Below, piece by piece: positions 51,631 through 59,441 of a DNA stretch of 64,000 bases. The position numbers and the translations under genes are program-made. The notes beneath the pieces were generated by a model, which saw only the letters and a program-made list of their open reading frames with translations, searched no databases and was not told where the DNA came from. The stretch's first letter is position 1, and each line of letters starts with the position of its first letter. This DNA is from Clostridiaceae bacterium (GTDB lineage: Bacteria; Bacillota; Clostridia; Oscillospirales; Acutalibacteraceae), in assembly GCA_016292785.1 (NCBI GenBank), contig JAEDFL010000005.1:14867-78866 (forward strand). The letters run 5' to 3'.

Positions 51631-52407
51631 TTATACTCCGAGACCTCTGCCCTTGACGCCGGTAATATCTTTTACCACCTCGCCGGCAATTATGAGTCCG
51701 ACCACAGAGGGTACGAAAGCCGTGCTTCCGGGAACCTGTCTGCGCCGGGTGCATTTCCTTGCCGTTCCGGGAGGGCAAATACAGTGCTGACGGCAGCTTA
51801 TCGCCATATCGTCTATCGGTGTTATCGGAAGCTCCTTTGAATAAACCACCTTGAGCTTTTTAATCTTTCTTTTTTTCAGCTCGGTACGCATTACCTTAGC
51901 AAGCGGGCAGACCGAGGTCTTGAAAATATCCGTCACTTCAAAGGCGGTAGGATCAACCTTGTTTCCCGCTCCCATAGAGGATATTATCGGGGTTTTCGTC
52001 CTGTTTGCATTCTCGACCAGGGCAAGCTTTCCCGTCACGGTATCAATCGCATCTACGATATAATCGTACTGCGAAAAATCAAACTGATCCGCAGTATCGG
52101 GAGTATAAAAAACCTGATGCTTATTCACGACCGCATCGGGATTTATCTCCGCTATCCTTTCGGCGGCAACATCGACCTTGTACCGGCCGACCGTTTTCCT
52201 TGTCGCATATATCTGACGGTTGATATTTGTAAGGCAGACCTTATCGTCATCAATAAGATCGAGAGTGCCCACTCCCGACCGTGCGAGAGCCTCTGCGGTA
52301 TATCCGCCGACTCCGCCTATTCCGAAAATCGCAACACGGGATTTTTGCAGTTTTTCCATGGCTTCTTTGCCGTAAATAAGCTCAGTTCTTGAAAATTGAT
52401 TCAGCAT
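51631..52407 (-). CDS. tcdA: tRNA threonylcarbamoyladenosine dehydratase
   Basis: A 258-residue E1/ThiF-like enzyme (TcdA, CsdL) that cyclises t6A37 in tRNA to ct6A using ATP. It shows RTELIYGKEAMEKL, VAIFGIGGVGGYTAEALARSGVGTLDLIDDDKVCLTNINRQI (nucleotide site), DYIVDAIDTVTGKLAL and a C-terminal CRQHCICPPGTARKC cysteine patch that may bind metal. ATG 52407 follows TTGAGGAATG. It lies 28 bases after hydE on the same strand and may share its transcript. Confidence 0.9.
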   Translation of the reverse strand: MLNQFSRTELIYGKEAMEKLQKSRVAIFGIGGVGGYTAEALARSGVGTLDLIDDDKVCLTNINRQIYATRKTVGRYKVDVAAERIAEINPDAVVNKHQVFYTPDTADQFDFSQYDYIVDAIDTVTGKLALVENANRTKTPIISSMGAGNKVDPTAFEVTDIFKTSVCPLAKVMRTELKKRKIKKLKVVYSKELPITPIDDMAISCRQHCICPPGTARKCTRRRQVPGSTAFVPSVVGLIIAGEVVKDITGVKGRGLGV

Positions 52408-52435
52408 AGTTTCATTCCTCAAATAATTTGCTATT

Positions 52436-53473
52436 TTACTTCTTAACGTTTCCTATGTCGGTTACAATTCTGTAGCCTGCCGACAGAACACGTCTTTCAA
52501 GACAACCTCGGCACTGAGCCGCCTCCTCGCCCGTACATATCTTGTTTTCATAGAGAGCGTAAAGCTTGCGCACGCTTACAGGCGACAAGTTCGGCATAAC
52601 GACATTTGCTCCGGCTTTCAGTCCAAGCTCACGTCCCTGCGGATGAATTGTACCGAGCGCAGTTGTTGACGGAATGAGCGCATAGGGGAACATCAGCCTG
52701 AGTATCGAAATCAAACGCAAGGTTGTGTTCAGCTCGCCGCTTTTAAACTCGGCAAACGGTGTTTCTGCATGGGTGATGTACGGCCCTATACCTATCATAT
52801 CAGGCTGAAGCTCCTGCAAAAAGCGCAGATCGGCAACAAGGTTTTCCGTCCTCTGATACGGAGAACCCACCATAAAGCCCGATCCTACCTGATAACCAAT
52901 CTCTTTCAAATCAAACAGACAGCGTTTGCGGTTTTCAAGGCTCATCGAGTCGGGATGAAGCTTTCCGTAGTGAACGCTGTCGGCTGTTTCGTGCCGCAGA
53001 AGATATCGGTTTGCCCCTGCGTCAAAATACGCCTGATAGCTCTCTCTCGGCTTTTCCCCTATCGAAAGAGTAATGGCACAGTCGGGGAAGCGTGAGCGTA
53101 TCTCCGATACGATATCGCATATTATTTCATCAGTATAATGAGGATCCTCTCCGCCCTGCATAACAAAGGTACGGAATCCGAGACGGTAGCCCTCGTCACA
53201 GCAGGAGAGTATCTCCTCCTTTGTAAGACGGTATCGCTCGGCACAGCGGTTATCACGTCTTATTCCGCAGTAATAGCAGTTGTTGCGGCAGTAATTCGTA
53301 AATTCTATAAGACCTCTGATATATACCTCGTCGCCGTAGTTTTCTCTGCGCCTGATATCGGCAGCATCGGCAAGAGGCTCATTGAAGCAGTCGTTTTCAA
53401 TCAGCGACTTTAGCTCGTCATCGGAAACATCTCCGAGATCAAAGAGTTTTTTTGTGATGTCACAACCGTTCAT
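52436..53473 (-). CDS. hydE: [FeFe]-hydrogenase H-cluster maturase HydE
   Basis: A 345-residue radical SAM enzyme that works with HydF and HydG to build the H-cluster of [FeFe]-hydrogenase. The cluster motif CRNNCYYCG (residues about 62-70) is followed by RLTKEEILSCCDEGYRLGFRTFVMQGGEDP, ETADSVHYGKLHPDSMSLENR and GPYITHAETPF, all typical of HydE. A C-terminal CRGCLERR may ligate another cluster. It implies fermentative hydrogen metabolism. HydF, HydG and the hydrogenase are not in the window. Promoter TTGACT-N17-TATAAT upstream. Confidence 0.92.
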   Translation of the reverse strand: MNGCDITKKLFDLGDVSDDELKSLIENDCFNEPLADAADIRRRENYGDEVYIRGLIEFTNYCRNNCYYCGIRRDNRCAERYRLTKEEILSCCDEGYRLGFRTFVMQGGEDPHYTDEIICDIVSEIRSRFPDCAITLSIGEKPRESYQAYFDAGANRYLLRHETADSVHYGKLHPDSMSLENRKRCLFDLKEIGYQVGSGFMVGSPYQRTENLVADLRFLQELQPDMIGIGPYITHAETPFAEFKSGELNTTLRLISILRLMFPYALIPSTTALGTIHPQGRELGLKAGANVVMPNLSPVSVRKLYALYENKICTGEEAAQCRGCLERRVLSAGYRIVTDIGNVKK

Positions 53474-53515
53474 TCCCTCACCTCCATATACCTATTAAAA
53501 CGATAGACTTTTTAT

Positions 53516-53544
53516 ATTATACAAAAATATGAGCTAAAAGTCAA
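53516..53544 (-). promoter_or_regulatory. sigma-A promoter for hydE
   Basis: Minus strand TTGACT (53544-53539) and TATAAT (53521-53516), 17-base spacer, divergent from the exonuclease promoter. Confidence 0.75.
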
Positions 53545-53601
53545 CAATTACGTCCCCATAGTTATTTTATATGCAAATGTTATCAAATCGTTTGATTTTC
53601 C

Positions 53602-53630
53602 TTGAAATATTTAAGTTTATAGGTTATACT
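53602..53630 (+). promoter_or_regulatory. sigma-A promoter for the exonuclease gene
   Basis: TTGAAA 53602-53607 and TATACT 53625-53630, 17-base spacer. Confidence 0.6.
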
Positions 53631-53659
53631 TTATTTCAAGGGAATTGAAAGGAGAAACA

Positions 53660-54535
53660 ATGCATTACATCATAATGGATCTTGAATGGAACAATGCCTA
53701 TGTTCCAAAGACCAAAAGCTTTATGAACGAAATAATCGAAGTCGGTGCAGTCAAGCTCGACGAAAAGCTTGAAAACATCGGCGAATTTTCCCGTATTATA
53801 AAATCAAGAATAGGAAAAAAAATCAGAAGCAATATAAGAAAGCTCACGCACATCACCAACGACGATATGCGAAGCGGAGATCCGTTTGAAACGGTAATGC
53901 AAAAGCTTGAAGAATGGATCGGCGACGATGACAGCGTTATTCTCACATGGGGCAACAGCGATATCAGGGTTATAATTGAAAACTTCCGTTTCCTCGCAGG
54001 GCGTCAGACCGTCCCCTTTCTGAAAAACTATACCGATGTTCAGCGTTATTTTCAGATCAAAAAAGGAATCCCCGTTGACAAACAGCTTGGACTTTTCAAT
54101 GCGGCGGCTGAAATCGGAATGGATCCCGATGATTTTTCCCACCACAGGGCGCTTGACGACAGCCTGATCGCTGCGGAATGCTTCAGGAGTGTTTTTTCCG
54201 AGGATTTTTCCAAATATATTTTACGCTGTGACGGTGAATTTTATGAGAGGCTGTTTTTCAAGCCTTATCCTATCAGCAATATCAACAGTCCTCTCGTTGA
54301 CAAAAGCCTTCTCGGCTATTCCTGCGAGGACTGCGGAGTAAAGGGCACCCTGCTCGTAAACTGGCGATATTCCAATCAGTATTTCCGTGCAACATATATC
54401 TGTCCTCAATGTAAGAAAAAGGTTCGGGTTGCTGTCAGATTTAAAAAGTATTTTGACCGCCTTGATACAAGAAAAACGGTTACTCTCATTACCGAGGACG
54501 AACAGCCCGTGCTTATACAAAATGGCCTTGAATGA
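53660..54535 (+). CDS. DEDD-family 3'-5' exonuclease with C-terminal zinc ribbon
   Basis: A 291-residue exonuclease-domain protein. The DEDDh motifs are visible: IIMDLEWN (the ExoI D and E), WGNSDIRVI (ExoII D) and HHRALDDSLIAAECF (ExoIII H and D). This is the ERI-1/KapD-like form. A zinc ribbon follows near 225-265, with CEDCGVKG and CPQCKKK. Substrate, RNA or DNA, is unknown. ATG 53660 follows AAGGAG. The stop codon lies inside the following terminator hairpin. Confidence 0.82.
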   Translation: MHYIIMDLEWNNAYVPKTKSFMNEIIEVGAVKLDEKLENIGEFSRIIKSRIGKKIRSNIRKLTHITNDDMRSGDPFETVMQKLEEWIGDDDSVILTWGNSDIRVIIENFRFLAGRQTVPFLKNYTDVQRYFQIKKGIPVDKQLGLFNAAAEIGMDPDDFSHHRALDDSLIAAECFRSVFSEDFSKYILRCDGEFYERLFFKPYPISNINSPLVDKSLLGYSCEDCGVKGTLLVNWRYSNQYFRATYICPQCKKKVRVAVRFKKYFDRLDTRKTVTLITEDEQPVLIQNGLE

Positions 54536-54557
54536 TTTATTCGAGGCCTTGTTTTTT
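54524..54557 (+). terminator. terminator of the exonuclease gene
   Basis: GGCCTTGAAT (54524-54533) pairs with ATTCGAGGCC (54539-54548), one G-U, then a T-rich run. Confidence 0.75.
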
Positions 54558-54596
54558 GTATAAACCGTAAAATATGAACAAATTTTTAATAACCGA

Positions 54597-54625
54597 TTGA
54601 CAAACCCCTGTTTTCGTTATAGAAT
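54597..54625 (+). promoter_or_regulatory. sigma-A promoter for pyrR-uraA
   Basis: TTGACA 54597-54602 and TAGAAT 54620-54625, 17-base spacer. The leader is about 135 bases. Confidence 0.75.
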
Positions 54626-54645
54626 AAGTCGAACTCTTTAAGAGC

Positions 54646-54750
54646 GGTACAGTGATGCCGACAAGAATTTTACATGAAGCAGAGTCGAATCTGCATATAT
54701 TTTTATGTAATTTTGTGTCTTGCCGCACTGTGCGACAGGGCATTTTCTTT
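54646..54750 (+). promoter_or_regulatory. PyrR-type attenuator leader
   Basis: The element GGTACAGTGATGCCGACAAG (54646-54665) resembles the PyrR-binding loop of Bacillus pyr leaders. A terminator-like hairpin, CTTGCCGCA with TGCGACAGG (about 54719-54739, one mismatch), is followed by TTTTCTTTTTT just before the pyrR ribosome site. UMP-bound PyrR would favour termination. The intervening antiterminator pairing was not resolved by eye. Confidence 0.6.
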
Positions 54751-54765
54751 TTTCGGAGGTTCAGC

Positions 54766-55296
54766 ATGAACAAACAGATCATGGACGAAGCGGCTCTCAA
54801 ACGTGCCGTGATGAGGATCTCGCACGAAATTATCGAAAAGAACAAGGGAACGGAAAATATCGTGCTTGTCGGGATCAAGCGTAGGGGTATTCACCTCGGT
54901 CAGATGATCCGTGACAACATTATGAAGATCGAAGGGATAGAAATCCCATTTCAAACTCTTGATATCCATTTTTACCGTGACGACCTGACCACGGAGTCGG
55001 ACTCCCCGGTTTATAAAGAGGAAAACAACACCTTTGAGGTCACGGGGAAGAAAATAATCCTCGTTGACGATGTTATCTATACGGGCAGAACGGTCAGAGC
55101 GGCTATCGACGCTATCTTCACAATGGGCAGACCGTCACAGATTCAGCTTGCCATCCTTATTGACAGAGGACACCGTGAGCTTCCGTTCAAGGCGGATTAC
55201 ATCGGCAAGAGCATACCGACCTCAAGGAATGAAACGGTATCGGTCAAGATTGAATGTCTTGACGGAGAAACAGGTGTTGACCTTCTGACCGACTGA
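54766..55296 (+). CDS. pyrR: PyrR regulator / uracil phosphoribosyltransferase
   Basis: A 176-residue PRTase-fold RNA-binding attenuator that also makes UMP from uracil and PRPP. Typical segments are ALKRAVMRISHEIIEKNKG, LVGIKRRGIHLGQMI, VLDIHFYRDD-like DIHFYRDDL and the PRPP loop ILVDDVIYTGRTVRAAIDA. ATG 54766 follows CGGAGG; the open frame extends upstream through the leader but that part is the attenuator. It is followed by a uracil permease, the usual Gram-positive order. Confidence 0.95.
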   Translation: MNKQIMDEAALKRAVMRISHEIIEKNKGTENIVLVGIKRRGIHLGQMIRDNIMKIEGIEIPFQTLDIHFYRDDLTTESDSPVYKEENNTFEVTGKKIILVDDVIYTGRTVRAAIDAIFTMGRPSQIQLAILIDRGHRELPFKADYIGKSIPTSRNETVSVKIECLDGETGVDLLTD

Positions 55297-55375
55297 GTAT
55301 TTAGGCGTTCTCAAGGACGCTTTAAATAAAAGCAGCCGATCTGACGATCGGTAGAAAAAAACGGAGGTATATCAA

Positions 55376-56776
55376 ATGAAACTCACCTATGACATTAAAG
55401 ACAAGCCGAAATTCGGTCAGTTGATCGTGTTCGCATTCCAGCAGCTTCTTGCTATCCTTGCGGCAACGATCGTTGTTCCCGTAATTGTCGGCCACGACAT
55501 GAGCCAGGCGGCAGCACTTTTCGGCGCAGGCGTCGGCACAATCATCTATCTTCTTTTCACAAAGTTCAGAAGCCCCGTTTTCCTCGGTTCTTCCTTCGCT
55601 TTCCTCGGCTCAATGGCAGCAGCCTTTGCAGGCGGTGTTTCAGCCGCTAAGGGATATGCCGGTATGATCATCGGTGCTGCGCTGGCAGGTCTCGTTTACG
55701 TTGTAATTGCAATCGTTGTTAAGGTTGCAGGCGTAAAGTGGGTTGACAAGCTCATGCCCAAGCAGGTTATCGGACCGACAGTTTCAATCATAGGTCTTTC
55801 ACTTGCAGGTGCGGCAATAAACGACCTTACGGCAGGTAAGGTTATGAAAGAAGTTGTTTCTCAGGAAATTGTTGACGGCGCAATCGTTGACGTTACAAGC
55901 CTTGTTTCCTCCGCAAACGTTCTTCTTTGCGTCCTCTGCGGTCTTATCACCTTCCTTGTTGTAACGATCTGCTCTGTTTACGGCAAAAAGACAGCAAAGC
56001 TTATTCCGTTCATCATCGGTATTCTTGCAGGCTATGCGGTTGCGGCTGTTTTCACGGTAATCGGTATCAAGACAAACGATACTTCTCTCCAGATCATCAA
56101 CTTTGAAGCTTTCAAGGCAATCACTCCCGCAACAATTTTTGCAGTTCCCAAGTTCACATCTTTAGAGGCAATAAAGAACGGCGGTTTCTCCGAGCTTGAC
56201 GGCTCATATATCGCATCAATCGCAATGGCATACGTTCCTGTTGCTTTCGTTGTATTTGCAGAGCACATTGCCGACCACAAGAACATTTCATCAATCATCA
56301 ACAAGGATCTCCTTGAGGATCCCGGTCTCCACAGAACACTTCTCGGTGACGGCGTAGGTTCAATGGTCGGTGCTTTCTTCGGCGGCTGTCCGAACACCAC
56401 TTACGGCGAGTCAATCGCTTGTGTTGCTATCACAGGTAACGCTTCCGTTGCTACAATCCTCACAACAGCAATTATGGCAATCGCAATCTCATTCTTCAAT
56501 CCGTTCGTAATCTTCCTCGGCTCAATTCCGAACTGCGTAATGGGCGGCGTTTGCATGGCTCTCTACGGCTTCATCGCTGTCAGCGGTCTCAAGATGATCA
56601 AGAATGTTGATCTTGACGATAACAGAAACCTCTTTGTTGTTTCGTCAATCCTCATCGCAGGTATCGGCGGTCTTGCTCTCACATTCGGCAAAATCACAAT
56701 CACTTCAATCGCAACCGCTCTCATCCTCGGTATCATCGTAAACCTCATCCTTTCCAAGAAAGGCAAGAAAGCGTAA
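55376..56776 (+). CDS. uracil permease (NCS2/uracil-xanthine permease family)
   Basis: A 466-residue membrane protein of the NCS2 family with the opening FGQLIVFAFQQLLAILAATIVVPVIVG typical of UraA/PyrP, the AFLGSMAAA segment and the signature FFGGCPNTTYGESI with the conserved glutamate. Uracil:proton symport is likely given the adjacent pyrR and shared attenuator. A long hydrophilic loop carries AEHIADHKNIS, the substrate-site Glu region. A strong terminator follows. Confidence 0.93.
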   Translation: MKLTYDIKDKPKFGQLIVFAFQQLLAILAATIVVPVIVGHDMSQAAALFGAGVGTIIYLLFTKFRSPVFLGSSFAFLGSMAAAFAGGVSAAKGYAGMIIGAALAGLVYVVIAIVVKVAGVKWVDKLMPKQVIGPTVSIIGLSLAGAAINDLTAGKVMKEVVSQEIVDGAIVDVTSLVSSANVLLCVLCGLITFLVVTICSVYGKKTAKLIPFIIGILAGYAVAAVFTVIGIKTNDTSLQIINFEAFKAITPATIFAVPKFTSLEAIKNGGFSELDGSYIASIAMAYVPVAFVVFAEHIADHKNISSIINKDLLEDPGLHRTLLGDGVGSMVGAFFGGCPNTTYGESIACVAITGNASVATILTTAIMAIAISFFNPFVIFLGSIPNCVMGGVCMALYGFIAVSGLKMIKNVDLDDNRNLFVVSSILIAGIGGLALTFGKITITSIATALILGIIVNLILSKKGKKA

Positions 56777-56800
56777 GCTATTAAGCTAAATGCAATAATT

Positions 56801-56829
56801 AAGACTGCCGGCGACGGCAGTCTTTTTTT
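56801..56829 (+). terminator. terminator of pyrR-uraA
   Basis: AAGACTGCCG (56801-56810) pairs with CGGCAGTCTT (56814-56823... T run) around a GCGA loop, followed by seven T. Confidence 0.9.
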
Positions 56830-56841
56830 GTGAAAAGTTTG

Positions 56842-56870
56842 TTGAAATAAAAGCTCAAACGTATTATAAT
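56842..56870 (+). promoter_or_regulatory. sigma-A promoter for thiamine pyrophosphokinase
   Basis: TTGAAA 56842-56847 and TATAAT 56865-56870, 17-base spacer, about 40 bases before the start codon. No TPP riboswitch fits in the space. Confidence 0.65.
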
Positions 56871-56911
56871 ATTTTCAAATCCGTCGGACGGAATGCAGAG
56901 AGGGTGGGCAA

Positions 56912-57520
56912 ATGAAAACGTGTTACATAATTTCCGCAGTCGAGATGAAAAATAATTTTCCGTCACCCAATGCGGACGATCTTGTGATTGCGGCGGACGC
57001 CGGTTATCTCAATCTGCAAAAAGCAGGCATAAAGCCCGACGTTATCATCGGCGATTTCGATTCGGCAAAGAAGCCCGAAACCGACGCTCAGGTCGAAGCC
57101 TTTCCCGTCCTCAAGGACGATACCGACACGATGCTTGCGATTCGCTACGGATTTCGGAGCGGATATAACCGTTTTGAGATTTACGGCGGCATTGGCGGTG
57201 AACGCACAGACCATACCGTTGCGAACATTCAATCGCTTGCCTACATTGCCGAGCACGGCGGAAGCGGCACGCTCATCGGTGAAAACGAACGCTTCACTGT
57301 GATTAAAAACTCCTCGGTTACGCTTCACTCCGAAAAGGGTAAAACGCTTTCTGTTTTCGCCTACGGCGGAATTGCCGAGGGAGTGTCAATAAAGGGTGCT
57401 GTGTATGAAAGCGACAGCCTTGAGCTTTCTCCGTTCTTCCCTCTCGGCATCAGCAACAAATTCAAAGAGGACACAGCAACCGTCGGAGTAAAAAAAGGAT
57501 ATATACTTATCAAGTGGTAA
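56912..57520 (+). CDS. thiN: thiamine diphosphokinase
   Basis: A 202-residue thiamin pyrophosphokinase that converts thiamine to TPP with ATP. Motifs: DLVIAADAGYLNLQKAGIKPDVIIGDFDSAKKP (metal and ATP site), LKDDTDTMLAIRYGFRSGYNRFEIYGGIGGERTDHTVANIQSL, and the C-terminal beta domain with GVSIKGAVYE. It is monocistronic here rather than following rpe-rsgA as in Bacillus. Followed by repeat elements. Confidence 0.92.
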   Translation: MKTCYIISAVEMKNNFPSPNADDLVIAADAGYLNLQKAGIKPDVIIGDFDSAKKPETDAQVEAFPVLKDDTDTMLAIRYGFRSGYNRFEIYGGIGGERTDHTVANIQSLAYIAEHGGSGTLIGENERFTVIKNSSVTLHSEKGKTLSVFAYGGIAEGVSIKGAVYESDSLELSPFFPLGISNKFKEDTATVGVKKGYILIKW

Positions 57521-57544
57521 TACAGAGTGAAAACAGGTTTATTA

Positions 57545-57890
57545 AACCTTTCAAGGCTTCCCCTCAAGGGGAAGCTCCGCCGAAGGCGGTGATGAGGTGG
57601 AAAGTTAGATTTTAGATATTAGACGATAAAAAATAGCTTGTAGAAACTGTCTATAATCTAACATCTAAAATCTAATATCTTCTTTTACACCTCATCCGCC
57701 ACAACCTACGGTTGTGCCACCTTCCCCTCAAGGGGAAGGCTAAAAAGCTTGCTGAAACCATATCCGCCTCCCCTTGTTGCAAGGGGAGGTGTCGCATTTA
57801 TGCGACGGAGGGGATAAGTTCAGACAAATAGATTTCGAGAAGACATAAGTCTTTCGACAATCCCTCAGTCAGCTCCCCAATAGTGGAGCC
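57545..57890. repeat. MITE-like palindromic repeat cluster
   Basis: Three neighbouring units fill the gap between thiN and the GH5 gene. Unit 1 (about 57545-57750) is a long imperfect inverted repeat: CTTCCCCTCAAGGGGAAG ends (57558-57575, 57721-57738), GATGAGGTG with CACCTCATC inside, and an inner TAGATTTTAGATATTAGA mirrored at about 57658-57680. Unit 2 (57765-57815) has CCTCCCCTTG/CAAGGGGAGG and GTCGCAT/ATGCGAC. Unit 3 (57861-57890) has CTCAGTCAGCTCCCC and GGAGCC. No open frame lies here. Confidence 0.65.
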
Positions 57891-57911
57891 AAAACGGTCT
57901 CCTCTGAATCT

Positions 57912-57957
57912 AAATCGACTGCAAACCTATCCTTTTCGGATTGCTTGCAGTCGATTT
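57912..57957 (-). terminator. hairpin downstream of the GH5 gene
   Basis: AAATCGACTGCAA (57912-57924) pairs with TTGCAGTCGATTT (57945-57957). The T run is stronger on the plus strand, so it may work in both directions. Confidence 0.55.
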
Positions 57958-57968
57958 TTCCGTTTTGT

Positions 57969-59441
57969 TTATTTAAAAAAGATTTTGATTTCGTGTTCGC
58001 CCGGCTCGGTTTGGAAACGGACGACTCCCTTTCTTTTGATTTTAATTTTCTCGCCGTCAAGCTCCGCATATTTTGGAACGGACGGAACGAATATTTCAGT
58101 CTTTGCCTTTGTTTCTTCGCTCTGTTTAAATTCAAGAGTAAAGGAATTTTCCTCTCGGTCAAAGCGGTAACGCTCAATCTCTCCGGTTACCGCAACAGGA
58201 TGCGGTCGGGTGAGCACATCATTATAAAGCTCCGTTTCCCTCAGACCGTCGAAGTATGCCCAGTAGGTGTTGCTCCACTTGTAGGCATCGAAAAGATCAA
58301 GCAGAAATTCAATGTGCGGAAACCACTCGTTGCCCTCGGCAAAGCCGCCCCATTCTCCAACGATAACGGGAGTACCGAGCCTTAGCTGAGAACGTCTGTG
58401 CTCGGCAAATATCGAGCCGACACGGTCGTTGCTGGCGTATTTATATGACGGAGTGTCAACCATAAAATCATAGGCATGGGGAGAAAAAATGACGTTGTTG
58501 TCCGTCTTGCCCGAAAGCACGGGACGGGGACACGAATACGGTATTCCGAGGTTGGAATAATAGCTGTTTTCCATAAAAACAAATTTATCGCTGCCGCACC
58601 GTCTTGCCGCTCTTGTCATTTTATTGATGAACGGGAAGTATTTTTTTGTGTCAAAGGTTTTTATGATATCATCTGCGGCACTTGTAATTTTGCGCAGGTG
58701 CTTGCTCGTATAAAGATCAAGCACTCTCGCAGGATCCTCACTTTTTGTTGCAAGCTCAATAAGCTTTTTCTTTGAGATAGTTCCGTCAAAAACCGTTGTC
58801 GAAACGAGCTTTTTTATCAGCTCTCTGAACGCTTTTCCACCGCTTTTTCCGGGGAAAGGCTCATTGAAAAAGTCGAAACCGATGACAGTGGGATGATCCT
58901 TAAATTTTCCGATTACATAAGACCACATTTCTTCAAAATAAACCTGCAAGCCCTTACCGTTTATTTTTTGATCGTCCCAAAACGCGTCGAAAGCGTGATG
59001 CACGGCTCTGCCCCAGAAATACCCCTCAGCCCAGACTATTTTTGTCGGCTGATATTTATATTTGCCCGTCAGCGTAGCCCATTTCGGCGCTCCGTCTCCG
59101 CAGAGAAGGCTTGAACCCGAAAAAAGATCCTGGTGCATATCGAGAAAAACGTAAACTCCTGCTTCTTTGCACTCGTCAAGGATATTGCCGATAAAGCCGA
59201 GATATTCCTCGTTGTATTCGCCCGGCTTAGGCTCGATCGCATCCCATGTAAGTCCGAGCCGTATCAGATCCATTCCGTGCTCTTTAATGTCGGCGGCAAG
59301 TCCCTTTTCCCAAAGCTCGCCGTAGGTTCTGCTTTTGCCCTCCTCGTATCTGCCCTTGTCGCAGACGTTTATTCCCGTCAGGATTCTTTCACGTCCGTGA
59401 GAATCGACTATTCGTGTTCCTTTTACAGTCAGCTTATCCAT
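57969..59441 (-). CDS. GH5 family glycoside hydrolase, endoglycoceramidase-like
   Basis: A 490-residue TIM barrel hydrolase. It begins VKGTRIVDSHGRERILTGINVCDKG, as in endoglycoceramidase-like GH5 enzymes. Catalytic residues are the Glu of FDFFNEPFPG (acid/base, near 200) and of PVIVGEWGGF (nucleophile, near 370), with HQDLF and SPHAYDF also conserved. A C-terminal beta-sandwich ends in RFQTEPGEHEIKIFF. No signal peptide is present, so it seems cytoplasmic, unlike secreted endoglycoceramidases. ATG 59441 overlaps the transporter gene by 8 bases. The substrate may be an imported glycoside or glycolipid-derived glycan. Confidence 0.8.
   Translation of the reverse strand: MDKLTVKGTRIVDSHGRERILTGINVCDKGRYEEGKSRTYGELWEKGLAADIKEHGMDLIRLGLTWDAIEPKPGEYNEEYLGFIGNILDECKEAGVYVFLDMHQDLFSGSSLLCGDGAPKWATLTGKYKYQPTKIVWAEGYFWGRAVHHAFDAFWDDQKINGKGLQVYFEEMWSYVIGKFKDHPTVIGFDFFNEPFPGKSGGKAFRELIKKLVSTTVFDGTISKKKLIELATKSEDPARVLDLYTSKHLRKITSAADDIIKTFDTKKYFPFINKMTRAARRCGSDKFVFMENSYYSNLGIPYSCPRPVLSGKTDNNVIFSPHAYDFMVDTPSYKYASNDRVGSIFAEHRRSQLRLGTPVIVGEWGGFAEGNEWFPHIEFLLDLFDAYKWSNTYWAYFDGLRETELYNDVLTRPHPVAVTGEIERYRFDREENSFTLEFKQSEETKAKTEIFVPSVPKYAELDGEKIKIKRKGVVRFQTEPGEHEIKIFFK

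Noticed and set aside
55297..55375. A second PyrR attenuator between pyrR and uraA
   Set aside because: Two small hairpins are present but without a T run or a PyrR-like loop.
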